A DNA stretch of 64,000 nt from Pyrus communis (lineage: Eukaryota; Streptophyta; Magnoliopsida; Rosales; Rosaceae). The notes under the pieces are model-generated. The model searched no databases. It saw only the letters and a program-made list of their open reading frames with translations, and was not told where the DNA came from. This document shows positions 36,196-48,408 of this stretch, piece by piece. The stretch covers positions 8,112,238 through 8,176,237 of the forward strand of contig NC_084803.1 of assembly GCF_963583255.1 (NCBI RefSeq), given 5' to 3'. A program made the position numbers and the translations under genes. How positions within the stretch are numbered: position 1 is the stretch's first letter; each line of letters opens with the position of its first letter.

Positions 36196-37985
36196 TTCAA
36201 TTGACTAATTTTTGTTATCACATGTGGATCTCCCTAATCCTTAGCAATTAGGTTTTTTTATTTTATTTATAATAATTAGAAGAAAAAAAAACTAAAATAA
36301 AAGAAATTTCCCCATATAAAAATAAGGACTAACATGGGGATATATAATACAATTTGTTACCTGTTTTTCACCAAACACGTGACAAGTCTTATTTGTTTTG
36401 ATGAGTATTGGATGATTGATGGTTATTCCAATTTTGTAATTAGAATTCCAAAGTGTAATCTTTAGAGAGCCCCCATCAGGAATAATAAGCATTTATTTGT
36501 TTTCATACTTATGTTGTAACGTATTATAATATAATATGGATGGGAATATTTTCCACACCCAAAATAGCTAACTAACATCATCTCACATTTAGGCTGTGGA
36601 TGGTAGATACAACCATTTTGTGATGACAATCACCCCACTAAACTTTCTGGTGCGAAATGCTTATTTTTAGTTCCGCCTCCTAAAATTTCACTTTGATCTC
36701 AATTTGCCTTCATAACTTAAAAGTCACAACTTTACTCTCTGAAACATATGTGGAATGCAGCACCCAATAAGACTATGCCACATGTGCAATAACATTGATT
36801 ATAAATCTTCATTATGCGTTAACATTCAATAATCAAATAATATTAAGTTAAAAAAAATTGAACAGATGAAAAAATAAAAAAAGAACTTAATTAACTCACA
36901 CAAAAAATTAACATACCTAAGGCAATGCGGAGCTTTTTAGTTTAATAGAGACAACTTTTAAGTTTTAGGAAGCAAAACGGTATCGAAATATAGTTTCAAG
37001 GGTAAAATGAAGTAAACTTTGAATTTTAAAGAGTAAAATGAATAACTTTAAATTATAAAGAGTAAAGTGATATTAAAGACGTCGAGTTACAGAGGAGTTC
37101 GCAAAAAATAAGCCTCGAAGAAACACTACATCCAATCAAATTTAACTCAGATAAATTTCAGGTACAGTTAAATGTGTCATTTTACCTCCAGAAAAATAGT
37201 GTCATTTTCATGATTTTGTCTTGCGCACATGTGACAAGTAAAGAAAAAATGCACGGAACTTGTCAGTAAGGGAAAATGACGTTGGATTTCAAAGAAACTG
37301 AGGATAATAGCAAGAGTCTTGACTTTTAGGATGTTTTGAGTTTTTGTATTCCAGCCTGTAAGTAACATGATTTTTAAATAATTTTTACCGTTCGATTTTT
37401 TAAAGTTAGTCTTCACCGTTTAGTAGTATAGAACTATTAGAAAAAAGGACAAATTTTAAAGGATTAACATGGTTTATCATCGATCATGTCCAAATTTAAT
37501 CGTTTATTATTAGGTGTTGAATTTCTTACAAAAGACCTCAGGAATGCTAATAGTAGAACTAGAAACTCTTATATATTAACTGCATCTTATTTTATCATGC
37601 CCGATATGAGATCTTATTCTCTAACGAAAAAACAGTTTAATACCGTAGGTTAAGAAAAATACAATATTGAAAATATACGACAAATACCATTTTCAAAAGA
37701 AAAGAAAAATTATGAATCACTCGCACTCACATCAATTTTATTTCTCTTTCTACTCGTACATGAAAAAAAAAATAATAATAAAATTTTCTAAAAAATAAAA
37801 TGGAAAAGAAATTAGCGGTTTATTGAGTGTCCACATGATTGGTGTGTGCAAGTGTCCCCACAGACATCGCCAGAGCAAAAAATACAGTTTTTTTCTCTGC
37901 ATCGCTTTGTTTCCCCTTTTACCTTTTGCAGAGAGAAAAGATAGTTTTAAAAGGAAGCTCAAAAGAAAACATGGCTACTTGCTAA

Positions 37986-38016
<31 letters not shown>

Positions 38017-38152
38017 CTCATAATTCAAAAACTCACACAAGAAGAAGAAGAAGAACAGAACCCACCATTCCTAGTCTCTCCTTTCTCTTCCATTGGAACC
38101 CACAATTTCTATCTCCATGCGTTATTGAACAGAGTGAAGCAAAACAACAACA
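36196..38152. other. Intergenic and kinase promoter/leader
   Basis: 36196-37700 is AT-rich with no gene. 37985-38152 is the likely kinase 5' leader, with a (GA)n tract at 37988-38015 and a GAAGAA tract just after. Confidence 0.45.
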
Positions 38153-41100
38153 ATGAAGCTGCTGCTGCTGCTTCTTCTTCTTCTTGTTCAAATTTTTCTT
38201 TTGCTTCTTGTACAACCAAATCCCATTAGTGTTGGCGCCACACCAACTGACCCATTTCTTTCCTCCATGTCTGCTCCTCTCTCCTCGCCCATTTCTCCAG
38301 TTGCTTCATCAATGGCTACCTTCACTCCGGGTACTCTCTCTCTCTAGACTCTTCCTTTTTCATTTCTAGCAACTGGGATTTTATCTGGGTCACGAGTGCT
38401 CCACTTCGAATTTTGAATTTCAAAAATGGCCACCAAATCGTGCATTTACTGCAATCAATTGAGTTAAATTTCTCTGATTTTTTCGATTTCTTGCTGAAAT
38501 TACCCATTTTTTGTTGATGTTGGTGCAAAATCTGCATGCCTTAATGTGTTAGATTCTGCCCATTTGATCAAAATTTGCTTAAACATTGGCTCTATATATT
38601 TGTTGTGGAATCAGGTATTGAACAAGGAAGTGAAGGGCATCAAATGGGTTCACATAAGAAAATGCTAATTCCACTCATCGTTACTTGCACTGCACTTGGT
38701 GTCGTTTTTTTGTTACTGTTGTGCTTGTGGATTTACCACAAAAAGTTTCAACACAAATCCCACAAGAAAAGTGGTCAGAGCAGCTCAGGTACTTTCACTT
38801 TTACAAACACTTTTTTGGTCCCTAAATCTTGGTTCAATTTGTGGGTTTTAGTTTTTATGTGGATTGCTGGCTGAGATTTTGTGTTTTGCTTGGTTCTGTT
38901 TCTTTGGTTTGAATGTGAAGATGCCGAGAAGGGGCTTGCATTGGGTCCATTTGTGGGTAAATTCAATTCCGTAAGGATGGTTTCTAAGAAAGGATCTGTT
39001 CCAGTAATTGAATACAAGGTACTAGAAACAGGCACCAACAATTTTCGGGATAGCAATATTATCGGTGAGGGTGGATTTGGATGCGTTTATAAGGGTCGGT
39101 TGGATGATAATTTGCTTGTTGCAGTCAAGAAACTAGACTGTGCAAGTCAGGTTACTGAGAGAGAATTTGAGGTAACCTTTGTTTGACATTTTAGTTGGAG
39201 TTTTTTTTATTCATCATTTGTGGATTTTATCTGGCGTTCTTGTTGTACTCAATTGAATTACCATTTGGAATTGCAGAATGAGGTCGAGTTGTTGCATAAA
39301 ATTCAGCATCCAAATATAATTACCTTTTTGGGTTGCAGTATTAATGGTGACTCAAGGTTCATTGTTTATGAACTGATGCATAGCGGATCTCTGGAAACTC
39401 AATTGCACGGTAAAACAGTTGTTTCATTCTTCTATTTTTAAACTCAAGAAGGTAATCAAATGGTGCTAATATCTATTCAAATTTTTGTAGGACCCTCTCA
39501 TGGCTCCGCATTAACATGGCCTATGCGAATGAAAATTGCCCTTGATGCAGCAAGGTGAAGCTTGGTTTTCTCAGTTGTTGGATCTTCTTGTTGTTCTTGG
39601 TTCTTACATATTAACTAACATATTGGCCACTGTTGACCAGAGGGTTAGAATATCTACACGAGTACTGCAGCCCCGCAGTGATCCATAGAGATCTGAAAAC
39701 ATCTAATATTCTTTTAGATGCCAACTTCAATGCCAAGGTAGGGTTATATAAATTATTGCAGTGTCTAATCTTTCCTTTTTAAATAGTAAGTTTCCATTTA
39801 AAAAATGGTTGCAATGCATTATTATCCTCTTGCATTTAATTTCACTGATTTTTCTCTCTCTCTCTCTCATGGTGGCTGGTTTCAGCTCTCTGATTTTGGT
39901 CTTGCCGTGGCTGACGGGGCCAAAACTAGTAAGAACATCAAGGTCTCTGGAACCTTGGGTTATGTTGCTCCAGAGTATCTTTTAGATGGTATGCCAACTA
40001 AACTTGTAATAATTGCAACATGTATTCTTTGAATCGCACTGATTGAATTTCAGTTTTCTTTTCGCTTAGCTAATTGTTATCTGATTGTTCTTTGGCCGCT
40101 TGACAACTGCAATGGCACTAAGTTTGATAGAGATATTAAAAATTTGTCTTTTAATTAAGCTATATTGGGTCCATAGCTGCACATGTTCTGCCAGTGGATG
40201 CATATTCCATTTCAGATCTGGAAGAGGAAATTCCATACCTACTTGCTTAACCTCGAGCTTAATTAATCGAAATTAGGGATGGTGTGAGCCATTTATGTTG
40301 AACTGGTTTGAACACGAGAGAGGAGAAAGGTAGTTGCCGGCATTCAAGTTTTGGATGACATGTTGATTTTCTGAAAAGTTTGGACTCCCATTGAAGAAAA
40401 GTTTAGCTGATTAATAGTGAAACTTTTGGTTATAGACGCAGTTATAATGCATGCTAGATTCACATGTTTAAACAAATAAAGTCACCAAAATGCACATAGT
40501 CAGTTAAGATACTAAGTAGCATAATTTTCTGAAGTGTGGTGCAAGTTCTGCAGACTCACAGTTCCATTTTGTTGTAGAATTTGAAACATCATTAAACTTG
40601 ATCTGTTTATCGCTTCCAAGTTCTGGCAGTATATAATAAAATCACTAGTGTGATTTTTCAGGTAAATTGACGGATAAGAGTGATGTCTATGCTTTTGGAG
40701 TTGTGCTTCTGGAGCTTCTACTTGGAAGAAGGCCTGTTGAAAAACTTTCACCAACTCAGTGCCAATCTATAGTCACATGGGTATGCCTTTCTTTTAACTG
40801 CTCTCCATTAATTTTATTTGCATTAATTCCCTCTAAAAACTCAAAACTTCAAATTCAATGATGTAATACAGGCCATGCCTCAGCTCACTGACAGATCAAA
40901 GCTTCCAAACATTGTGGATCCCGTGATCAAAGATTCCATGGATCTGAAGCACTTATACCAGGTTTGTGAATTACAAATCCAGCCTGCTCGATTTTAATTA
41001 GCTCCGTGATAGACTCATGCTTGACTCTGTGTATTGACTCCTCGTTCTGTGCTGAATGGACCTGAAATTTCATGCCTTGGTACAACTAATGAGTTGCATT

Positions 41101-41281
41101 GTGTTACATACAGGTTGCTGCTGTCGCCGTGTTATGTGTGCAACCGGAACCAAGTTACCGCCCACTCATAACAGATGTTTTGCATTCCCTTGTTCCTCTT
41201 GTTCCGGTGGATCTCGGAGGGACACTAAGAGTTACCCAACCTGGACCTCCCGGAAGCACCCCAGTGTCTCCTGGTCACTGA
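38153..41281 (+). CDS. Receptor-like protein kinase, short ectodomain, complete
   Basis: Ten exons: 38153-38330, 38615-38788, 38921-39171, 39277-39409, 39491-39554, 39641-39737, 39886-39988, 40662-40780, 40872-40961 and 41114-41281. All GT-AG with agreeing phases; 458 residues. Residues 1-29 form a Leu-rich signal peptide. The ectodomain is only about 45 residues, Ser/Pro-rich, without LRR or lectin. A membrane helix lies at about 76-100, followed by a basic stop-transfer stretch. The kinase domain has GEGGFGCV (about 166-173), VAVKK with Lys 187, HRDLK (282-286), DFG (302-304) and APE (327-329), so it should be active. This fits the plant group annotated as probable receptor-like kinase At1g80640/At5g11020. 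Ligand and pathway cannot be read from sequence. The intron before exon 8 is 673 bp. Confidence 0.92.
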
Positions 41282-43135
41282 TGCACAAGAAATGCTTCAT
41301 GATGCTTCTACAGCATTTTCGGGTTTCACTGCTCTAATCCCTGCCCCAAATCGCTCATTGATTTGCATTTGCTGACAAATATCTTGCTGGGAAGTTAATG
41401 CCTTCGGTTATTGCTGTGGAAGAAAGTCGCCCCGGCGGAGTGAAAAATTCTTGAGGCGCATTCGTCCAAGACGCTAGCTAATTTCAATTTTGACCCTTTT
41501 GTTTTCGGTGTATGAAATCAGCTAATTTTCTGGGGTCATTTGATAGATTACCTCTGGAGATCTGTTTGTTTCTCCCGAGTGCTCTAGGACTGTAAAAGCT
41601 ATAAATAATCTTTTTCTAATGAACTAAAATTGTTAAGGAAAGCATCAATACTACCATCTTAGAAGAATTGCCTTGAAAAAGTTCCTGGTACATGAATTAG
41701 TTTCTAGCCACCAAACTAAAGGAAGTTAAGGTTTCACTCACGTGTGGTGACACTTTAAACACGTGTGCAATATGTATTTAATGACGTGTAGCATGCGTGG
41801 TTATTGGACTTCAGATTATCATATTCTGACACCAAGAAAAAAATTGAGGTTCATTTTGAGACAAATCGGCAATAAGAGTAGTCCAGCTCCTTAAATGCAA
41901 CTTTAATAGAATTTTTTAACTTTTCAATGAAACATCACTCTACATTCTTTTGCGTAATTAAGTTCCCCCTTTTCACTTGGACGACCTTTATTGGGTAATC
42001 CCAAAATTTTGACCTTGGTGTGGCCACTGTTAAGTCTACACTTCTAGAAAACACGTCTAAGTGGCAAGGTAATAATGTTTCATGATGAATTTTATATGAA
42101 ACAAAATCCATCTTTGTTGCTTTTCCTAATTTCTCTTTTTTGTATGATTGGAGGAAACACAGCTTTTTTCATTTGCAAAATTTGGAATGCACATATGGAT
42201 CCAAACTTCAACCAGACAAGACCGCACCCTGGTCAAAAGAAACTCATATAAGTTTTTTCATAAGGTTAAACTGATACATCCAAGATGTCGTGTTTGGTTT
42301 TCCCTTCTCTAAATAGTGACGTTCCATATGTGCCATTTTAGCTACTTAGATTAACTTTTAAAAAACTTAATGGTGATGGGGCAAAGTAGAACGTTAAACA
42401 TCAGTCAATGGACTACATCATTACTTCTGAGAAACGATATTGAGTTTGATCGTATTTTTAGGGGCATTAAATCAATTAAACCTTAAAATTTTGGCTACAA
42501 ACTTTCCTAATCAGTAACAATATGGGAGGTGATTTCTGCACAAATATTTTTTTTTTCTTACTCTACACACATCTATTTATTTTTGTCCCCGATTCTACGT
42601 AGATATAACCTATCGACAGAAATCATTTCCTTGAGGATTTGTGTCCAAAGTGAAAGCATCCGATCAAGAACATTATGTAGTGAATTAAGCCCTCATGATT
42701 CACGATCTCATAATTGTTTCCAACTGTATATCTCCAGGGACAAATAATATAACAATCTTAATAGAGACTTGCAGAGGATTTGTATGCCCATAACACAATG
42801 AAAACAAAGATTTGCAGAGGATTCATATGATCTTAAAGCAATGAAACCAAAGATTTTTCGTGTTCTTTTCTATTGGTCTTTGGGGTTGACATGGACTTGA
42901 GCTATTCAAAAGAAAATCTTTGTTCGGATGCATAATCCTCCAAATTATTGATTGGATGCTCAGCAAAACCTTGTCCTTGTACACCAGAATCTAGTCACTT
43001 TCATGTTAGATTTTTTTGTAGACCTTATTGAAACATACTCAACGTTGTATTTCGTTGCATTGTGCAATTTTCAAACGATCTGCTGATGAGCAGATTATGT
43101 TTGAATGGGTCAATGACATTGATACATGAACAACA

Positions 43136-43418
43136 TTAGTCGAGAGATCGAAGATTGAGAACATAGCCATGAATATATTCTAGGACTGGTCTGGAAATAT
43201 GAGACTGGTCGTCTTGAGAGGAAGACGATGACCAGCGCTCAAGAAAAGAGGCAAGAGATCTGAGCATGGAATCAAACATCATCCGCTTCACTGACCTCCT
43301 CGTTGCTGGAATTACACTTGCATAGTTTGAAATCTTTGGTATACAAAAGCATGATTTTTTTGTTGCCTGCAGCTGCAACCAATCCCTTGCTAGGGTTCTT
43401 CTCCTCCTTCATTGCCAT
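43136..43418 (-). pseudogene. Small basic-protein gene, frameshifted copy 1
   Basis: This is the counterpart of the open gene at 50572-50829. The ATG at 43418 gives the same start MAMKEEKNPSKGLVAAAGN. The A-run after it has seven A where copy 2 has five plus GA, one base longer overall, so the frame shifts before the conserved core. The core (ISNYASVIPATRRSVKRMMF) is still open in another frame but has no ATG of its own. A further 20-bp deletion relative to copy 2 removes part of the Ser/Lys/Asn tail and changes the C-terminus. Most likely a pseudogene; an assembly error in the A-run is the alternative. Confidence 0.7.
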
Positions 43419-45419
43419 TGCCTTGTGATCACTTTGGTTACGAACTAGCCTATAATTATGCAGATGGTGGATTGTCTGCGTCCCGGGTTCAAACCCAAAC
43501 CCCCTTCTTGAATAAAAATAAACTACCTCTAATTATGAACTAATGAATCTATGAGTTAGTGATCTGGAGCAGCTGTTCATGTAGAACATTTGTGGTGGCC
43601 CATCTCACCCTAAAGCACAAGTAGATTAATCATAAATGAGAGGACAAAGTAGGTTCTTCTATGAGACAGAAGAACACAAACTTTATTCCCAACAGTAATC
43701 CCCAGCGTACTGATCTTTTGACAGTTCTTCATTCTATGGTCTTTTATCTTCCTCATCAAAGTTAAAGTAAAAGGGACTATATAATTGCCAGATTTGAATT
43801 AAATATTGTTGGCAACTATAACGTAATGATCTTCAAATGAATATTAAAAGATTGAGTTGTCTCAATTATGAAAATTTTACGGTAAAAATACATTATAAGT
43901 GGAGAAAAAAAAAGATAAAGTTTTACCATTGCATATCCATATAGGTTTATCTTCTCTTTCTAAGATAATCATATTATATAATAAAGTGAATTATTGAATA
44001 TTATAGTCTTTTTAAGATGTCAAATAAGGGGCAAATATATGAACATGTCAATTCTTCTTATACAGATTCATGCATTCTTCGATTCAAACTAAATAAGCGC
44101 GTGATTAAAATCTTAAAAGTGTTTTTGTATAAAACTTACAATTGTTAAGAATATTTTTCTTTGAGAGTTGTATCGTATGAAAACAAAGATTTACAAGGAA
44201 TCCTTAAAATATTGGTTAGATGCTAGTCCCTTTTCACGATAGATCAATGTTCAATCAATACTGACAAACAATGAGGTAATTAATACTTTAATTATTAGGG
44301 TTTGTTTCAAGGGATTTTTTTTGCGTCCATTCGCTTGCTCAAATGGGATTCCGATTTGGAAGCAAGGAATGCGATCAAGCTGATCTTCGTCCAGCCAAGA
44401 AAATGAGTTTCGGTTCAACTCTTTTGTTTCTTCATATTTAGTAGTACTTCTGTTTTAATGTTAAAAAATGTCCCATTCCAATCCCCAAAAAAAGGAAATT
44501 GGTGGGTTATATTTTTGAATGGGTCAATGGTACCATGCACATGTCTTTCTTGAACCATGCTTGATGCTGTGTCGCCTCCAGGGGAACATGCTCGATGGTT
44601 TTCCCTTTCATGGATTTTTGTATCACAAAAACTCAAAAGACAATACTCTTGATTTTATTCTTCTTTCCAATATATTGGAAATAGGGGTTGCAACTTGAAC
44701 GGGTTGGGGCGGTTGGAAGGTCAACCCAGCCCTAACCCAACATCACAATTTGGGTTCGGATTTGGGTTGAGTTTCATTCGGATTCATTTGAATCCAGGTT
44801 TAATTGGGTTCGGGTTTATTTGAGTAGGGTTCGGGTTGGGCAACTTTTTTGAGTTTAATCCTTTAAAAAAAATAAGTCAAATAACATCAGAGCTAGTTAA
44901 CTTCAATATTATAAATCAATGAAAACTTGAATTCCATTCCACAAATTGATATCCGCTTAAAAGTTAAGCCAAATACGCAAGTTTTAACCATGCAAAGTTT
45001 GAATTAAACATACAAGAAAATACCAGAGCTTGTACGAAATGAAATTGTACCAAATATTATAAAGGTTGTTGGTTGTTGGACTTGGGTGTAATATATGCAT
45101 TATTTCGTTTGGGTTATAATCGGGTTAGAGTGGTTTGATAAATCGGGTTAGGTATGGGCGGACAAAGAATTAACCAACCCAACCCAATAAATGACCGGGT
45201 TGGAGTTGGGTTGGGTTCGGGTAGGTAAGGCCATCTCCAACCGAGGGCTGGCCAGATGGCTCGTTTAGCCCTCTGGCCCTCCAAGATCCTCCAAGATATT
45301 AATATTTTAACGAACAGTACAGTGCCATATTTGCCTACGTCTCCAACCGAGGGCCAGAGGGCCAGAGGGATCGTTTTAGCCCTGTCACAAAAAACTGTCT
45401 CCAACCGAGGGCCATAGGG

Positions 45420-45575
45420 TCAAACATAATTTATTATTTAAATTTAAAAACTACAACTTATATTTAAAAATTACAACTAAAATTTAAAAACGACAAATTA
45501 AATTTAAAAACTACAAATTAAATTCGAAAACAACATTAACTTAAATTTAAAAACTAAAACAACTTAAATTTAATA
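45420..45575. repeat. AATTTAAAAACTACAA minisatellite
   Basis: Around eight imperfect copies of an 18-20 bp unit close to ATTTAAAAACTACAAATTA lie inside the Harbinger element, downstream of its ORF1 stop. Confidence 0.7.
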
Positions 45576-45635
45576 TCCATAATCAACATCATCTTCATCA
45601 TCCGCCATCGTAGGAGTATAGTCAGAGGTAAACAA

Positions 45636-46528
45636 CTACCGTCGGCTCATAATTTCTTTTTTTTTCCTATCAAAATAGGCCTTACTCATTGGAGTGTAAT
45701 TCGAAGTGTTCCTTTCCATATTCTTATCATCCATCTCTTCTTGTATTTGTTTTGCCCGTTCTTCATGCCTACGCTTCATTTCTTCGGCCTCAAGGGCATT
45801 TTGCTCCGCCAATAATTGCAATGAGGTTGCCACTTCATGTTGAGCGGCGTAATTATCATCTGCCTTGCCCTTTTCCTTCAACCTTTGCGCCTTGTTTCGT
45901 CCCATAGCCCTAGGTATGGAACCTTCACCCGAAGACGGATTTTCGACCCTTTTTTGTTGAATGGTTGGAGATCCATCTTCATCCATATCTGCAGCTGAGG
46001 ATGCAGTTTCGAACACCGGCGTAGGAGCTCTCTGTGGTGGATCTTTAAATAACACCCACCCTTTACAAATTTCCCAACAACTGTAAAACTGAAAGGGTTT
46101 CGAGCTGCTCTCCATATACAATTCCTCCACTTGGCGTACCTAGAAAAAAATTAAAGGAAATTAATTTATGAAATTAAATGTAATATAATTAAATATTTAA
46201 AATAAATTGTGAAAACACTTACTTCGTCGTAATAATTAGCGCCGCTTTCATGTCTACTTGCGGCTGCTAACAATGCTTGATGCCATTTGTTCAAACTTGG
46301 CTGAAGATGTTTCTTCCATCTTGAAGAACAACTCTCGTGGTTTCAAATATTCACTGGAGTGGTGCCTTCATAGAACTCTAAGTATTTTTTGGACACACGA
46401 GTCCAAACATCGTCATTTGTTTGACAATTCCCCCTCACACTATCTTCTGACACCCATCTATAAGCCTTGCAAAGAGCTTCATCTTCTTTTCTGGTCCAAG
46501 CCCTACCTTTCATTGCAGAAGAGGCCAT
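45636..46528 (-). pseudogene. Harbinger ORF1: Myb/SANT-like plus NAM-associated C-terminal domain
   Basis: Two exons, 46528-46223 and 46139-45636, join at GT-AG sites in phase. Exon 1 starts MASSAMKGRAWTRKEDEALC, a trihelix/SANT-type DNA-binding domain (W..V..K). An in-frame TGA follows residue 61, and the frame stays open afterwards through SCSSRWKKHL and NKWHQALLAAASRHESGANY. Exon 2 has EELYMESSSKPFQFYSCWEI then AMGRNKAQRLKEKGKADDNY and a Glu/Lys-rich coiled coil. In PIF/Harbinger elements this protein helps bring transposase to DNA. The single nonsense codon makes it non-functional as written. Host gene catalogues often list such ORFs as GST T3-like or NAM-associated proteins. Confidence 0.8.
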
Positions 46529-47439
46529 TTCAAAATTATTAAAAAAAATTGAAGGATAGATTTTTGATAGAGGAAGGAAAATATGAGAATTGAAATGGTA
46601 GGAATGGTGAATTTTGTGAGGAATGGTTTAGGTATTTATAGGAAAAAAAAATAGAATTTAAAAAAAATAAAATTAAAAATTAAAAAAAAAAGCCCAAAAA
46701 ACCCTAAAAAAAAAAAAAAAAAATTGAATCCAATGGTAACTGGTGCTAGCTAGCTGTTGGATTCAAAATTCTTTTTAAGAACCGACAGGAATACATTTAT
46801 ATTAAATAATATAAAAGTATTAACCGACAGGAAAACTGATTTTTCCAGCCATGTAGCCAGCCCTCCAGCCTTTCAGCCTTCTCCGATTCCGTGGGGCCCT
46901 CTCAGATTCCACAGCCCTCTGGCCTAGCCCTCGGTTGGAGACGGTTTTCTGGCTATTTTCAGCCCTCTGTCCCTCTGGACTCTTCAGTTGGAGATGGCCT
47001 AATAACTAAGAAAAAACCTGCTTGTTCGGGTTAAAATTCGGATTGAATATGGATGAGTTCGGGTTGGCCCAATCCAAATTCACCCATACTTGGAAGTACA
47101 ATTAGAAGATTTTAATTTATCTTCAACATTAAAAAAAATATAAAATGAATATAAAAAATAAAAGTGAAGAAAAGGTAATATTAAAATTAACTAATAATTA
47201 TATTTATTTTTTGGACTAATATCTAAATGCCCCCAATATTTAATTAAAATCTTGCAGACATAAAGTCCCTTTTACTTCACCTTTGCTGGTAGATAAAAGA
47301 CCATAAAGTAAAGAATTGTCAAAAGATTAGTACGTTGGGCATTATTGTTGGGAAACATCTCATAGGGTAACATACTTATCTTCTCATTTATAATTAACGT
47401 GTCTTAATAACAACATGATCGGAACCTCATAAGGGACTC

Positions 47440-47810
47440 ATACTATATATAAAGTGAAATATTGAATATTAAAGTCTTCTTAAGATGTCAAATACGCAGG
47501 AGATATATGGACATGTCATTTCATATACCAATTCATGCAGATCTGACTTCAAATAATTAAACACGTGATTAAAGTCTTAGAAGTACTTTTGTATAACTTA
47601 CAATTGTTAAGATTAATTTTCTTGGAGAGTTTCTATCGTATGAAAACAAAGATTTAGTAGAGAACTCAAAAAAGATTCGCCGGATGCTAGTCCCTCTTAT
47701 GTTTGGATTTTTTTGCAGACCTTATTTGAAACATGCTCAATTTTGTATAATAATGAACTAAAAATATGATACGTCAATGTTCCATCAACACCCTGTAAGA
47801 AGCTTGTGCA
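47440..47810. repeat. Third, partial copy of part of the duplicated block
   Basis: 47440-47700 matches 43960-44240 and 51345-51640: it shares TATAAAGTGAAATATTGAAT, CTTCTTAAGATGTCAAATAC, CAATTGTTAAGATTA and GGATGCTAGTCCCTC. 47705-47790 resembles 43005-43040. It lies between copies 1 and 2, so the region arose by more than one event. Confidence 0.65.
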
Positions 47811-48408
47811 TATGAGGCGCATTCGTCCAAGACGCTAGCTAATTTCAATTTTGACCCTTTTGTTTTCAGTGTATGAAATCCGCTAATTTTCTGGGGTCAT
47901 TTGATAAATTACCTCTGGAGATCTGTTTGTTCCTCCTGAGTGCTCTAGGATTGTAAAAGCTATAAGTAATATTTTTCTAATGAACTAAAATTGTCAAGGA
48001 AAGCATCAAATACTAACATCTTATGAGCATTGCCGTGAAAAAGTTCCTGGTACATGAATTAGATTTTGGCCACTAGATCGAAGAAAGTTGAGGCTTCACT
48101 CACATGTGTTGGTATTTTAAACAGGTGTGCAACACGTATTTGGTGACGTGTAACATGCGTGGCTATTGAGCTTCATATGTAGTCTGTCATTTTATGACCC
48201 TAAGAAAGAAATTAAAGTTCATTTTAAGACAAATGGCAGTAAGAGTAAGTTGAGTAACTCAGCTCCTTAAACCTGGCTTTTGTAGAATTTCTTTATTTTT
48301 CAATGTGAGACACACTCTACATTTTCACACAGTTGCCTAATCAATTTCTCCTATTTAACTTGGACTACCTTTATTGGGTAATCCCAAAAATTTTTACCTT
48401 GGCGGGCC

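Larger units (their letters stand above)
45229..46999 (-). mobile_element. PIF/Harbinger element with ORF1 only
   Basis: Terminal inverted repeats GGCCATCTCCAAC at both ends are flanked by TAA at 45226-45228 and 47000-47002, the 3-bp TAA duplication typical of Harbinger. The 1771-bp body carries the Myb/SANT plus NAM-associated ORF1 on the minus strand but no DDE transposase, so it is non-autonomous. The motif TCTCCAACCGAGGGC is repeated at 45234, 45340 and 45397, and inverted near 46928-46943. It sits inside the older hAT-like element. Confidence 0.85.
44683..47089. mobile_element. hAT-like non-autonomous element rich in GGGTTGGG, host of a nested insertion
   Basis: It starts AGGGGTTGCAACTTGAACGG and ends CCAATCCAAATTCACCCATAC. 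Flanking 8-bp copies TTGGAAAT (44675-44682) and TTGGAAGT (47090-47097) differ at one base, as expected for an old hAT target duplication. Copy 2 of the segmental duplication has no such element at the matching place (about 52098-52112). Without the nested Harbinger element it is about 630 bp, made largely of GGGTTGGG/GGGTTCGG motifs, and encodes nothing. Confidence 0.65.
41453..47430. repeat. Segmental duplication, copy 1
   Basis: From GAGGCGCATTCGTCCAAGAC at 41453, this block is collinear with 47814-52440. Shared blocks include 41453-42340, the small-gene region 43136-43600, 43960-44660, and after an insertion 47101-47430. It begins about 170 bp after the kinase stop, so the duplication breakpoint lies in or near the kinase 3' UTR. 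It contains a 2.4-kb nested transposon at 44683-47089 that copy 2 lacks. Confidence 0.85.

Noticed and set aside
43460..43510. Possible tRNA gene (GGTTCAAACCC B-box-like sequence)
   Set aside because: No cloverleaf or matching A-box could be built. The copy at 50870-50920 has lost the motif, so it is not maintained.
45114..45404. 96-codon minus frame at the Harbinger boundary
   Set aside because: Spans the junction of two transposons and consists of terminal-repeat and GGGTTGGG sequence.
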